Shown: positions 27,062-35,883 of the stretch, piece after piece
Position numbering within the stretch: the stretch's first letter is position 1
Layout of the letters: each line of letters opens with the position of its first letter
Assembly: GCF_030410395.1 (NCBI RefSeq)
Contig: NZ_JAUHHF010000001.1
Coordinates: 434,001-498,000, forward strand
Reading direction: 5' to 3'
DNA length: 64,000 nucleotides
DNA from: Zwartia panacis
GTDB taxonomy: Bacteria > Pseudomonadota > Gammaproteobacteria > Burkholderiales > Burkholderiaceae_B
Made by a program: the position numbers and the translations under genes
Notes under the pieces: generated by a model
The model's input: the letters and a program-made list of their open reading frames with translations, nothing else
The model's database searches: none
What the model was told of the DNA's origin: nothing

Positions 27062-28102
27062 TCAGACGGCGATTGCCGTCTGATCGGTTCTGTGACAGCG
27101 TGCGCTGTGATCAGGTGTGAGCTTGATGATTTCAGGCACACTCTGTCGACAAGAGTCCAGAGCCAGACTGCAACGATCCGCGAATACACAACCCGGCGGC
27201 AAGTTGCTCAAATCAGGTGGGGATCCGGGAATCGTCTCCAGGCGTGTGCCTTTGGCCACATTGCCATGAGCCAGACTTTTGAGTAGAGCGCGTGTATAGG
27301 GATGGCGCGGGCTACGCATCAGGGTGCGTGTCGTGCCTTCTTCGACGATGCGACCCGCATACATGACCGCGATTCGGTCGGCAACTTCGACTGCCGCACC
27401 AATGTCGTGGGTCACAAATATCACTGACAAACCGAGTTCGCGCTGGAGTTCGCGCAGCAACAGCAAAATCTGAATTTGCACAGTCGCATCCAGCGCTGTT
27501 GTTGGTTCATCCGCGAGTAAAAGTTGAGGATGACTGGCAAGCGCCAAAGAAATCATCGCGCGCTGTCGCATCCCGCCCGACATTTCGTGCGGATAGGCAT
27601 CCAGTCGACGTTCCGGACTCGGGATACGGACTCGTTCGAAAAGGGACAACGCGCGAGCGCGGGCAGCGTCCTTGCCGATCGATTCATGACGCAGGATCGC
27701 TTCGATGATTTGTTCGCCAACCGTATAGACGGGATCCAGCGCCAGCAGAGGTTCCTGAAAAATCATCGAGGCGACTTTGCCCCTGAAACTGGACAAATCG
27801 GCATCGGAAAGTTTGACGACGTCCTGGCCGCCCACGACGATTTGACCTTCAAGTTTTGATTTGTCCGGATTGTGTAGTCTCAGAATCGAGCGCAATGTCA
27901 CGCTTTTCCCGGAGCCTGATTCACCAATCAGCGCGACAACTTCACCGCGTTTGACAGATAAACTGACACCCGAAACTGCCCGCACGGGCTTGCGTCCTCC
28001 GGTAAACGTCACCGTCAGATCTCGAATATCAATAAAAGGTTTTTCTTGAGTCATGGTTGTGCTGCTGTGTGTTGACTTTACTTCCGTAGTTTGGTCCATC
28101 AT
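27062..28102 (-). CDS. peptide/opine ABC transporter ATP-binding protein DppD-like
   Basis: ATPase of a dipeptide/oligopeptide-type importer. Walker A GESGSGKS, the Q-loop, signature LSGGMRQR and Walker B LLLADEPTTALD are visible, followed by the oligo_HPY C-terminal extension with its cysteine-rich segment (GCVFADRC...C...C), typical of the Dpp/Opp pair. 346 residues from the ATG that overlaps the upstream dppF stop (ATGA); a later Met (MTQEKPF) is a possible alternative start, as the first 17 residues are variable. Last gene of the transporter transcript. Confidence 0.92.
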   Translation of the reverse strand: MMDQTTEVKSTHSSTTMTQEKPFIDIRDLTVTFTGGRKPVRAVSGVSLSVKRGEVVALIGESGSGKSVTLRSILRLHNPDKSKLEGQIVVGGQDVVKLSDADLSSFRGKVASMIFQEPLLALDPVYTVGEQIIEAILRHESIGKDAARARALSLFERVRIPSPERRLDAYPHEMSGGMRQRAMISLALASHPQLLLADEPTTALDATVQIQILLLLRELQRELGLSVIFVTHDIGAAVEVADRIAVMYAGRIVEEGTTRTLMRSPRHPYTRALLKSLAHGNVAKGTRLETIPGSPPDLSNLPPGCVFADRCSLALDSCRQSVPEIIKLTPDHSARCHRTDQTAIAV

Positions 28103-29151
28103 GCAGCCTCCTGGGCGACTGTTGGCGCTTCAGTGTGACCACTGTTGACGACATGCATGAGGCAAGCCACACCGTGTCCATCCCTGGACATCGCCAAAGG
28201 AGGCATTTTTTCAGCACAAACAGCTTGAGCGTGCACGCAGCGGGTGTGGAAACGACAGCCAGAGGGCGGATTGATGGGATTCGGGGGATCTCCGGCGAGA
28301 GGAGGCTCTTCGGTCCGGTTGTCGGGATCCATGGAGGGCACAGAGGAGAGCAGTGCGCGCGTGTAGGGGTGCTGGGGACTTTCAAAAAGTGTCTCGCAGT
28401 CACCAATTTCCACGACCTGTCCCAAATACATCACCATCACACGGTCAGAGATATAGCGAACCACGTTCAAGTCATGACTGATGAACACGTAGGTCAGTCC
28501 GAAATCCTCTTTGAGATCAAGCAACAAATTCAGCACTTGCGCTTCTACAGATTTATCGAGCGCTGAAACAGCCTCGTCCAAGATAATTAGACGAGACTGC
28601 AAGGCCAGCGCACGCGCGATATTGACGCGCTGACGTTGGCCACCTGATAGCTCATGGGGGTAACGTTCTGCAAAACGTACGGGATCCAACCCGACGCGGC
28701 GAAGCAGATCCCGAGCGCGTTCGATGGCCTCGTTTTTAGATACGCCATGAACTTGAGGGGCAAAAGCAATGGAGTCTTCGATGGTCAGTCGAGGATTAAG
28801 CGACGCATAGCTGTCCTGAAACACCATCTGCGCCTGACGCCGAAACTCCTTGAGTGAGAGGTCTCTTCCACCAACGGACATCCCGTCAAAAATGATGTCC
28901 CCGTTGTCAGGTTTAATGAGATTCATTAATAAGCGGGCGGTTGTGGATTTTCCACAGCCCGACTCACCGACCACACCGAGTGTTTCACCTTTGCGGACCA
29001 TGAAGTCGATGCCATCGACAGCACGCACAACACCGCCACCTCGCCCCAGCATGTCCTTTTTAAGCGCGAAGTGTTTGATCAGATTTTTAACCATCAGCAG
29101 CGGCTGAGCCTGACCGCCAACATCCGTTTGATTTTTCACAGTCGTATTCAT
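28099..29151 (-). CDS. peptide/opine ABC transporter ATP-binding protein DppF-like
   Basis: Second ATPase of the importer. Walker A GESGCGKST, signature LSGGQRQRV, Walker B LIILDEAVSALD and the oligo_HPY C-terminus (GCRFHTRCVHAQAVC) are all present. The open frame extends 49 codons further upstream into the permease gene, but those residues are out-of-frame translation of dppC; the ATG at 29151 in TAATG, overlapping the dppC stop by one base, is the true start (350 residues). Coupling on both sides shows a strict C-F-D order. Confidence 0.93.
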   Translation of the reverse strand: MNTTVKNQTDVGGQAQPLLMVKNLIKHFALKKDMLGRGGGVVRAVDGIDFMVRKGETLGVVGESGCGKSTTARLLMNLIKPDNGDIIFDGMSVGGRDLSLKEFRRQAQMVFQDSYASLNPRLTIEDSIAFAPQVHGVSKNEAIERARDLLRRVGLDPVRFAERYPHELSGGQRQRVNIARALALQSRLIILDEAVSALDKSVEAQVLNLLLDLKEDFGLTYVFISHDLNVVRYISDRVMVMYLGQVVEIGDCETLFESPQHPYTRALLSSVPSMDPDNRTEEPPLAGDPPNPINPPSGCRFHTRCVHAQAVCAEKMPPLAMSRDGHGVACLMHVVNSGHTEAPTVAQEAA

Positions 29152-30044
29152 TAGTTCTTGATCTCCATGGCGGTGCGCAGGCCATCCGAGAGCAGGTTGA
29201 AAGCAATCGAAGTCACGAAAATCATGACGCCGGGTAGAGCGGCAATCCAAGGCTGGACGTAAATTGCGGTGCGCAATGTATTGAGCATCAGACCCCACTC
29301 AGGCTCGGGAGGCTTGACGCCCAAGCCCAGGAAGCTCAAGCCAGAAGCTAGAATCATCGAAACGGCAATCAAGCTCGTGGCGTATACAAAAATAGGCCCC
29401 AGGACATTGCCCAGAACATGCACGCGAACGATTGTGAACGCATTGGCACCCGATGCGCGGGCCGCATCGACAAAGTCCCGACCCCTGATTTGAGTGGTCA
29501 CGCTCTCGGCGACCCTGGCGATCGGGGGAATGAAGACGATGGTCAGAGAGATCAGAGAGTTGGTGATACCCGCACCCAGAACGCCTGATAACGCAATCGC
29601 CAGCAGCACGGAAGGGAATGCGTAGAAGACGTCAATCGTACGCATAATCACGGTGTTGATTTTGCCACCGGCATAGCCTGCGACCAGGCCGATAACCGAT
29701 CCGATACCAAACGCCAGGATCACGGGCGTGATACCCATAAACAGGGACAATTTTGTACCGACGACCAGTCGACTCAGCATGTCACGCCCAAGCTCGTCTG
29801 TACCCAGGATATGGTCCGGGAATCCAATCGGCTTGAGCCGTTTCATGATGGAAGATTGAAACGGATCATGCGGGACGAGCCATGGTCCGAATATCGCCAT
29901 GATCAAGAGGATCAGAATGACGATGCCGGCAAAAACGGCCACCTTGTCGCGCATAAAGCGTTGACCGACGTTTTTCCAGTAGCCCGTGGATTTCTCCATG
30001 ACAACGGCAGGCACTTTAGAGGGATCTACGGTGATATTAAGCAT
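29151..30044 (-). CDS. peptide/opine ABC transporter permease DppC-like
   Basis: Inner-membrane permease (297 residues) with six helices. The N-terminal cytoplasmic part ends in FMRDKVAVFAGIVILILL; the DDPC signature region HILGTDELGRDMLSRLVVGTKLS precedes the transporter core, and the EAA loop reads DAARASGANAFTIVRVHVLGN. It pairs with the DppB-like gene 16 bases upstream to make the channel. Confidence 0.93.
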   Translation of the reverse strand: MLNITVDPSKVPAVVMEKSTGYWKNVGQRFMRDKVAVFAGIVILILLIMAIFGPWLVPHDPFQSSIMKRLKPIGFPDHILGTDELGRDMLSRLVVGTKLSLFMGITPVILAFGIGSVIGLVAGYAGGKINTVIMRTIDVFYAFPSVLLAIALSGVLGAGITNSLISLTIVFIPPIARVAESVTTQIRGRDFVDAARASGANAFTIVRVHVLGNVLGPIFVYATSLIAVSMILASGLSFLGLGVKPPEPEWGLMLNTLRTAIYVQPWIAALPGVMIFVTSIAFNLLSDGLRTAMEIKN

Positions 30045-30060
30045 GTGAGTTCCCTGTTCC

Positions 30061-31014
30061 TTAGCTACGCGCGATGCGTGGATCGAGCAGGGTCTGAATG
30101 ACGTCTACGATCATGTTGAGTACAACGAAAAACATGGCGAGCACCAGAATCGTGCCTTGGAGTAACGGCAAGTCTCTCTGGAAGATCGCTGCGTTCAATA
30201 AAAATCCGGTACCAGGCCAGGAGAACACTGTTTCGATCAGGATCGAACCGCCCAGCAGATAACCAAGCTGCAAACCCATGACTGCCAAGGCAGTCGGGGC
30301 GGAGTTTTTGACGACATGCATAAAAATACCCACATTCGTCATACCCTTTGCACGCAGACCGACGATAAATTCCTGCGCGAGGATATCCGCGACCAAGGCC
30401 CGAACCGTCCGGGCGATGATTCCCATCGGAATCACACTCATCGTGACAGCAGGTAGGATCAGGTGTTTCATATGCTCCCAGTCCCAGACCCAGTCCGCCG
30501 AACCCCCTGGGCCAGCGCCGCTTGGAGGAAGCATCATGAGTGTCGAGCTGAAAATAATAACTAAGACCATGCCAAGCCAGTAGTGAGGCACGCTCACACC
30601 CAGCACTGAAGTTAGAGAGGCCGCCTTGTCAATCCAGGAGTTTTGAAAGTAGCCTGCGACAAAACCAAACAAGCTGCCGAAAATAAAGCCAATGATGGTC
30701 GCAAACACTGCGAGTCTGAGAGTGTTGCCAACAGCTTTGATGACTTCGTCCGTCACAGGACGATTCGTGGCAATGGATGTTCCAAGATCACCTTGTATCG
30801 CGCGCCATACCCAATGGAAAAATTGTTCAGGATAGGAGCGATTGAAACCATAGAGTTCAATCAACTGATCGCGCAGATCCTGCGAGGCATCGGGAGGCAA
30901 AATTGCCATCAATGGATCGCCAGGTGCCAGATGAACGAGGGAGAAACAGACGAGTGCTACGCCTACCATAATCGGGAGGGTGTAAACCAGACGCCTCAGG
31001 AGAAAGCTAAACAT
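30061..31014 (-). CDS. peptide/opine ABC transporter permease DppB-like
   Basis: First permease of the importer (317 residues). The start at 31014 gives the family N-terminus MFSFLLRRLVYTLPIMVGV; the open frame continues 15 codons upstream without similarity. Conserved DppB features are FSLVHLAPGDP near residue 30, HYWLGMVLV and the EAA loop GLRAKGMTNVGIFMHVVKN. The upstream terminator at 31096-31130 separates it from the binding-protein gene. Confidence 0.93.
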   Translation of the reverse strand: MFSFLLRRLVYTLPIMVGVALVCFSLVHLAPGDPLMAILPPDASQDLRDQLIELYGFNRSYPEQFFHWVWRAIQGDLGTSIATNRPVTDEVIKAVGNTLRLAVFATIIGFIFGSLFGFVAGYFQNSWIDKAASLTSVLGVSVPHYWLGMVLVIIFSSTLMMLPPSGAGPGGSADWVWDWEHMKHLILPAVTMSVIPMGIIARTVRALVADILAQEFIVGLRAKGMTNVGIFMHVVKNSAPTALAVMGLQLGYLLGGSILIETVFSWPGTGFLLNAAIFQRDLPLLQGTILVLAMFFVVLNMIVDVIQTLLDPRIARS

Positions 31015-31095
31015 TAGAGGAGGTCTCAGAAAAAGGGTTGTCGGGCAAAACCAAATCAAACATGCGATTTAAAACAATACGTAAAAAAGATACGC

Positions 31096-31130
31096 AAAAA
31101 AAACTCGCCACATCCTCATGATGTGGCGAG
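31096..31130 (-). terminator. terminator between dppA-like and dppB-like genes
   Basis: On the minus strand CTCGCCACAT pairs with ATGTGGCGAG (31104-31113 with 31121-31130) over a seven-base loop and is followed by eight T residues. It follows the binding-protein stop by 12 bases. Partial read-through would give more binding protein than permease, the usual ratio in such operons. Confidence 0.9.
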
Positions 31131-31141
31131 CTCTCACAAAC

Positions 31142-32818
31142 TTACTGCACGTTCATTGTGGCGAGATCGATGAACCAGTTTTGTGGCTGGACAACATCCT
31201 TCACCTTTTTGCTCATCGCGCGAGGACCTGCGTCGTGGGCAATCCAGACGAAAGGTGCATCGTTGACGATCTGAGTATGCAGGTTCGCGAGCGCAACATC
31301 CCGCTCTTTGGCATCAAACGTGGTGCGTGCCTTGGTCACGAGCGCTTCGACCTCAGGGCTGTTGTAGTAGCCCCAGTTGTTCGACACAGGTGGGAAGGTG
31401 CCCTTGCTGCTAAAGCGGACCATGCCAAAGAAAGGATCCATTGCCGAGAAGCTCACGTTGATCGCGTTAGCACCGTTGGCGGAAGGATCTTTGGCACCTT
31501 TGCGCCAGTTCGTGAACAGTGTGTTCCACTCGATCACGTCGAACTCGACGTTAAAGAAGCACTTTTTGAGTGATTCCTGAACGAATTCGTTCATAGGCAG
31601 CGGTTGCATTTGTCCTGACCCCGATGCTGAAATCTGGACCTTCACCTTCAGAGGCTTGGCAGCCGAAAAACCTGCATCAGCCATCAGCTTTTGGGCGGCT
31701 TTCGGATCGTATTTGACATCGAAAGAGGGTTTGCCAAACCATGGATGATCGGGTGCCATGGTGCCTTTTGGAATACCCATGATGCCGCCCAATAGCGTTT
31801 TCAGACCCTCACGGTCTACACAGAGGTTGGCTGCCTGGCGCACGCGTTTATCAAGCCAGGGTGAGCCTTCTGCGAAAGAAAGCTGCCATGGCCACACGTG
31901 TGGCTGGGGGTTGCTGTAGATGGTGAAGCCACGCTGCTTGATCTGAGGCATGGCATCCGGTGCGGGTGCTTCAATCCAGTCAACCTGGCCGGACAATAGA
32001 GCTGCCGTACGAGCATTTGCCTCGGGGATTGGGAGCAAAACGACGCGATCAATCTTGGGTGTACGCTTGGGATCCCAATAGTCTTTGTTTGCCACCATTT
32101 CAACACGCTCGCGTGGAACGAAACGTGCCATCTTGAATGGACCGCTACCCGACGCGTCGGCTGCAAAAGCAGCCCAAGCTTGTTTGGAACGCTCGGCGGG
32201 GTTGGTGACAGAAGCCGGCACTGCGGCAAGCTTTTTGTTCCAGTGCTCAGGTGAAGCGATAAACAGGTTGGTCAGGTTGATCGGGAGAAAAGCATCTGGT
32301 TCGCTGGTCGTGAGCTCAACCGTCAGATCATCGATCTTTTTGGCGCTGCGCAAAGTTGGCATGCGCGAGGCGGTCACGCCCACTTGTGATGCGTCAAATT
32401 GGGGGGAATCCTTGTCCAGGACTTTTTGAACGTTCCAGACGATGGCGTCTGCATTGACGGGCGAACCATCGTGAAACTTGACGCCAGGACGCAATTTGAA
32501 GACCCATTTCGTCTTGTCATTTGGGTTGACTTCCCAGGATGTCGCCAAACCTGGAATCACCACGCTGGGGACGTCTGCCTTTGAGAGATCCCACTGCGTG
32601 AGCGAGTCATACATTGGGATGCCGGTGAAACGATTGCCTTCGAAACCTTGGTCAGGTTGGCCAAGCGTGCGTGGGATATCAGCGGCCGTCATGCCGATGC
32701 GCAGCACTTTTTCTTGCGCGGAAGCGGGCAATGCGGCGCCGACTGCCAACGCTGCTGACAGAACGGTGAGTCCGAGTGGTTTACCTACCAGGCGGGAAAT
32801 CAACGTATGTTGTTTCAT
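31142..32818 (-). CDS. peptide/opine ABC transporter substrate-binding protein
   Basis: Periplasmic binding protein of SBP_bac_5 family (DppA/OppA-type), 558 residues. A signal peptide is clear (basic start, hydrophobic core LTVLSAALAVGAALPASA, cleavage near SAQ). Family segments such as KLRPGVKFHDGSPVNADAIVWNV and the DRVVLLPIPEANARTAALLSGQVDW region are visible. The ligand is unknown: peptides, opines, heme or nickel all occur in the family. It heads the transporter locus, divergent from a racemase of the Asp/Glu/hydantoin family, suggesting an amino-acid-derived substrate. Confidence 0.92.
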   Translation of the reverse strand: MKQHTLISRLVGKPLGLTVLSAALAVGAALPASAQEKVLRIGMTAADIPRTLGQPDQGFEGNRFTGIPMYDSLTQWDLSKADVPSVVIPGLATSWEVNPNDKTKWVFKLRPGVKFHDGSPVNADAIVWNVQKVLDKDSPQFDASQVGVTASRMPTLRSAKKIDDLTVELTTSEPDAFLPINLTNLFIASPEHWNKKLAAVPASVTNPAERSKQAWAAFAADASGSGPFKMARFVPRERVEMVANKDYWDPKRTPKIDRVVLLPIPEANARTAALLSGQVDWIEAPAPDAMPQIKQRGFTIYSNPQPHVWPWQLSFAEGSPWLDKRVRQAANLCVDREGLKTLLGGIMGIPKGTMAPDHPWFGKPSFDVKYDPKAAQKLMADAGFSAAKPLKVKVQISASGSGQMQPLPMNEFVQESLKKCFFNVEFDVIEWNTLFTNWRKGAKDPSANGANAINVSFSAMDPFFGMVRFSSKGTFPPVSNNWGYYNSPEVEALVTKARTTFDAKERDVALANLHTQIVNDAPFVWIAHDAGPRAMSKKVKDVVQPQNWFIDLATMNVQ

Positions 32819-33177
32819 GGAATCTCCAGTAATTCGGTTGTAAAAATATAGCTAACAGGTTTTGCTGCAAATCTGATACTTTTAGACCGGTCTGTGTTGT
32901 CTGCCTCCAGCTCGGTTGAGCCAACGTGACCGATATATGACCAGTGGTACGTTTTACGTATTGAAATACGTTTTGTTATCAAGCAAAAATCATGCCATGT
33001 TTAGCGCTCATGAATGTACACATTTCGCGATCATTGACGTTGATTTTTTAGTTTTTAAAAAGGTTATTGATTTCAGATGCTCCATACTGGTGTCTCATGT
33101 TCATTTTGGGGCATTTTTGTCCAGTTTGGTGCAAAAGCTTTGTTTCAATAGTAACTAAGGTAAACCAAGAACACACG
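32819..33177. promoter_or_regulatory. divergent regulatory region, dppA-like/racemase
   Basis: A 359-base non-coding, AT-rich region. Two clean palindromes stand out: AGACCGGTCT (32884-32893) and ACGTATT-ga-AATACGT (32956-32971), the second set in a wider run of ACGT-type repeats. They are candidate operators for a regulator that is not encoded in the window. An 80-codon open frame at 32916-33158 has no recognisable product and I do not call it a gene. Confidence 0.5.
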
Positions 33178-33921
33178 ATGAAACTACTTCTCATAAACCC
33201 TAATACGTCTGCACCGATGACCGCAGCCATCGCCAAAGGTGCGCAGGCTGTCGCAAGTTCCAATACCGAGATTATTGCGACTCAACCCAGCTTTGGTCCT
33301 TTGTCCATTGAAGGCCATTATGACGAGGCTTTCGCCGCCGCAGGCGTGGCTGAGCAGGTTAAGCTAGCTGCGTCCTGGGGACCGGATGCGGTTGTACTGG
33401 CTTGTTTTGGCGACCCTGGACTGGAAGCGGCACGAGAGGCAACCTCGGCCCCGGTGCTAGGTATCGCAGAGGCTGCTTTTCACGCGGCGAGCATGCTTGC
33501 GACAGGATTCTCTGTCGTGACAACGATGACCCGCACATGCATCATCGCCGAGCGTCTTGTTCAGCGGTATGGCTTTGAGCATCAGTGTCGCGGTGTGCAC
33601 GGCACTGATATTGCCGTACTGGATCTGGAGGACGGCGGCGAGGAGATCATCGGACAAATCGAGCACGCAGCTCGCGAGGCGCTCAGCCGGGACCGAAGCG
33701 GTGCGATCGTGCTGGGATGCGCGGGGATGACCACGCTTTGTCACACCTTGACTCAGCGTTTGGGTGTTCCAGTGATTGATGGTGTGGCGGTTGCCGTCAA
33801 GTTCGCCGAGGCGCTGAGTGCCTTGGGGCTCGGTACAAGCAAACATGGTGATTACGCGACACCGCTCCCCAAGGTATACACGGGTTGGGCTGCGCCCCTC
33901 GGTTGGCCCAAAGCCCGCTGA
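33178..33921 (+). CDS. aspartate/glutamate/hydantoin racemase family protein
   Basis: Cofactor-independent racemase-fold protein of 247 residues (PF01177). It starts with the hydantoin-racemase signature LLLINPNTS and keeps the two catalytic cysteines in LACFGDPGLEA and LGCAGMTTLC, the first and second thiol of the two-base mechanism. A true start at 33178 follows from the signature, although the frame is open 37 codons upstream. Divergent from the peptide-type importer, it may convert the D/L form of an imported hydantoin or amino acid. Substrate not known. Confidence 0.85.
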   Translation: MKLLLINPNTSAPMTAAIAKGAQAVASSNTEIIATQPSFGPLSIEGHYDEAFAAAGVAEQVKLAASWGPDAVVLACFGDPGLEAAREATSAPVLGIAEAAFHAASMLATGFSVVTTMTRTCIIAERLVQRYGFEHQCRGVHGTDIAVLDLEDGGEEIIGQIEHAAREALSRDRSGAIVLGCAGMTTLCHTLTQRLGVPVIDGVAVAVKFAEALSALGLGTSKHGDYATPLPKVYTGWAAPLGWPKAR

Positions 33922-33945
33922 CACTCCTGAAGGTATAGAGACAGC

Positions 33946-34842
33946 TTGCTCACTCGTCTTCAGTCGCTCTTTGCGATTCATCTCGTCGCCATTCTTTTTG
34001 GAGCGACTGGAATTTTCGGCGCGATCATCCGCGCCGATGCCTTGATCATTACATGGGGACGCGCGTTATTTGCGGTGCTGTCATTATGGATCTTGAGCCG
34101 GTCGCTTGCGTTGATCGCACCTACTCAACAGGTCAAGGCAGGCTCGAGTTGGCATCAGCATTTGGGTGCTTTTGTGATGAGCGGCGCGATGTTGACGCTG
34201 CATTGGGTGACCTTTTTTCACTCAGTCAAAATAGGAGGTGTCGCCGTGGCGACACTCGGATTTGCCAGTTTTCCAGCCTTCATTACACTCATTGAGGCGC
34301 TTGTTCTCAGGGAAAAAGTGGGGCGAGCAGAGTGGCTCAGGCTGTTTCTGGTCAGTTTTGGGCTGGTCTTAATCACGCCCTCGTTCGATTGGGCGAACCA
34401 GGGTACCGAGGGGCTGGTGTGGGGCGTCATTTCTGGTGCTGCTTTTGGTGTTCTTGCTGTCCTCAATCGACGTCAATTGAGTCAAGTCAATGCTTTCAAA
34501 GTCGCAGGCTTTCAGAATGCACTGGTGTTTTTGTTTTTATTGCCTTGGGTGATGCCTAGTTTAAATGAAGTCACGCTGTCTGATTGGCTCTTGATTGCAT
34601 CGCTTGGCGTGGTCTGTACAGGGCTGGCGCATTTGTTGTTTGTCCTGAGTCTGAGGCAGTTGCCTGCGCGCACGGCCGGGTTAGTGGTGGCCTCCGAACC
34701 CCTTTATGCGATCTTCTTTGCCTGGGTTTTGTTTCAAGAGGTCCCTTCTGCCAGGATGCTCCTCGGGGCGGCAGTCATGATGACCGCAATATTTAGTGCA
34801 AGCATGGCTGTCAGGCAGAAAAACACGGAATCGACAAGCTAA
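33946..34842 (+). CDS. EamA/DMT-superfamily transporter
   Basis: Ten-helix drug/metabolite-type transporter of 298 residues with two EamA repeats; the ends of the repeats show FASFPAFITLIEALVLREK and ASEPLYAIFFAWVLFQE. Start is a TTG (33946) 25 bases after the racemase stop, with GAAGG and GAGA upstream. It could export an amino acid made by the neighbours or, since the next two genes look like lipid-linked sugar enzymes, act as ArnE/F-like carrier flippase; I cannot decide. The GT2 gene follows 15 bases on. Confidence 0.85.
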   Translation: MLTRLQSLFAIHLVAILFGATGIFGAIIRADALIITWGRALFAVLSLWILSRSLALIAPTQQVKAGSSWHQHLGAFVMSGAMLTLHWVTFFHSVKIGGVAVATLGFASFPAFITLIEALVLREKVGRAEWLRLFLVSFGLVLITPSFDWANQGTEGLVWGVISGAAFGVLAVLNRRQLSQVNAFKVAGFQNALVFLFLLPWVMPSLNEVTLSDWLLIASLGVVCTGLAHLLFVLSLRQLPARTAGLVVASEPLYAIFFAWVLFQEVPSARMLLGAAVMMTAIFSASMAVRQKNTESTS

Positions 34843-34857
34843 AGTTATGATGTCGAG

Positions 34858-35871
34858 ATGAATTCCAATATTTCCACTCACTCTATGACAGCACAGACGA
34901 CTGCTCCACATACCCGTGAGCTGGCACAATCCATGATTAGCTGCGTGGTGCCTGCCTACAATGAGCACGATAACTTGGGATTGTTATTGCCCAGGCTTCA
35001 GGCAGTTTTGGCCCAGACTGGCGCCAACTGGGAGGTCGTCGTGGTGGATGACGGTAGCAGAGATGCAACCGCCACATTGATGTCGGCTTGGACCCAGAAT
35101 CCAGGTTTTCGCTATGTGCAGTTGTCCCGCAATTTCGGTAAAGAGCCAGCCATCACTGCCGGCATCGAAGCGGCGGTTGGCGATGCCGTGCTCATTCTGG
35201 ATGCTGATCTGCAACATCCTCCCGAGCTATTGCCAAAAATGTTGAGTCGGTGGCAGGCAGGGGTCGATATGGTCTTTGCTGTTCGCGAAAATCGGGATGA
35301 TGAAAGCTTTGGCAAGCGCCTCGGCACTAAGTTGTTTTACTCACTTCTGAGATCTTCGCGCGGTGTGGAGGTGCCTCCTCATGCGGGTGATTTTCGCTTG
35401 ATGGACCGGACGGTGGTTGACGCCTTGCTTCGATTGCCTGAGCGCAACCGTTTCATGAAGGGTTTGTACGCGTGGGTAGGATTCAACACCGAAGCGATTC
35501 AATATGTGCCGGATGCAAGACTGCACGGTGACTCACGATTTAGCGCATTGACATTGCTCAGGCTAGCGATGGCGGGCTTGATGTCTTTCACGACTTGGCC
35601 ATTACGTTTAGTGAGCTTGCTTGGTTTTCTGGTGTCCATTTGCTCTTTTGGGTATGGTCTGTTCATCGTCATCGAGTACTTGCTGTATAAAAATCCTGTT
35701 GATGGTTGGCCCACGATCGTGACCATTCTTCTTTTCTTTTCTGGCATCAACTTGATGTCTCTGGGTGTGGTGGGCGAATACATTGCAGGCATTTTCGATG
35801 AGGTCAAAGGCCGGCCGCTTTACATCGTGCGTCAGTCGCTTGGAAAGCCTTTCAAAAACTCAAAGTCCTGA
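34858..35871 (+). CDS. GT2 glycosyltransferase (ArnC/GtrB/FlmF-like)
   Basis: Membrane-bound family 2 glycosyltransferase that attaches a sugar to undecaprenyl phosphate. The catalytic motifs are ISCVVPAYNEHDNL, VVVDDGSRD and LDADLQHPPELLPKM, followed by DFRLMDRTVV; the C-terminal third holds two membrane helices (LLGFLVSICSFGYGLFIV and IVTILLFFSGINLMSLGVVG) and the EYIAGIFDEVKGRPLYIV end shared with ArnC, GtrB and FlmF-type proteins. 337 residues. The next gene, a YdjC-type deacetylase 12 bases on, is the expected following step for an N-acetylhexosamine carrier lipid. Sugar identity is inferred. Confidence 0.9.
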   Translation: MNSNISTHSMTAQTTAPHTRELAQSMISCVVPAYNEHDNLGLLLPRLQAVLAQTGANWEVVVVDDGSRDATATLMSAWTQNPGFRYVQLSRNFGKEPAITAGIEAAVGDAVLILDADLQHPPELLPKMLSRWQAGVDMVFAVRENRDDESFGKRLGTKLFYSLLRSSRGVEVPPHAGDFRLMDRTVVDALLRLPERNRFMKGLYAWVGFNTEAIQYVPDARLHGDSRFSALTLLRLAMAGLMSFTTWPLRLVSLLGFLVSICSFGYGLFIVIEYLLYKNPVDGWPTIVTILLFFSGINLMSLGVVGEYIAGIFDEVKGRPLYIVRQSLGKPFKNSKS

Positions 35872-35883
35872 GCGTCGATCACA

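Noticed and set aside
29152-29298. N-terminal extension of the dppF-like gene
   Set aside because: The 49 extra codons overlap dppC and have no ABC-ATPase similarity; TAATG coupling at 29151 fixes the start.
32916-33158. 80-codon open frame in the dppA-racemase gap
   Set aside because: No ribosome site, unusual composition and overlap with the palindromic region; it looks like regulatory DNA.
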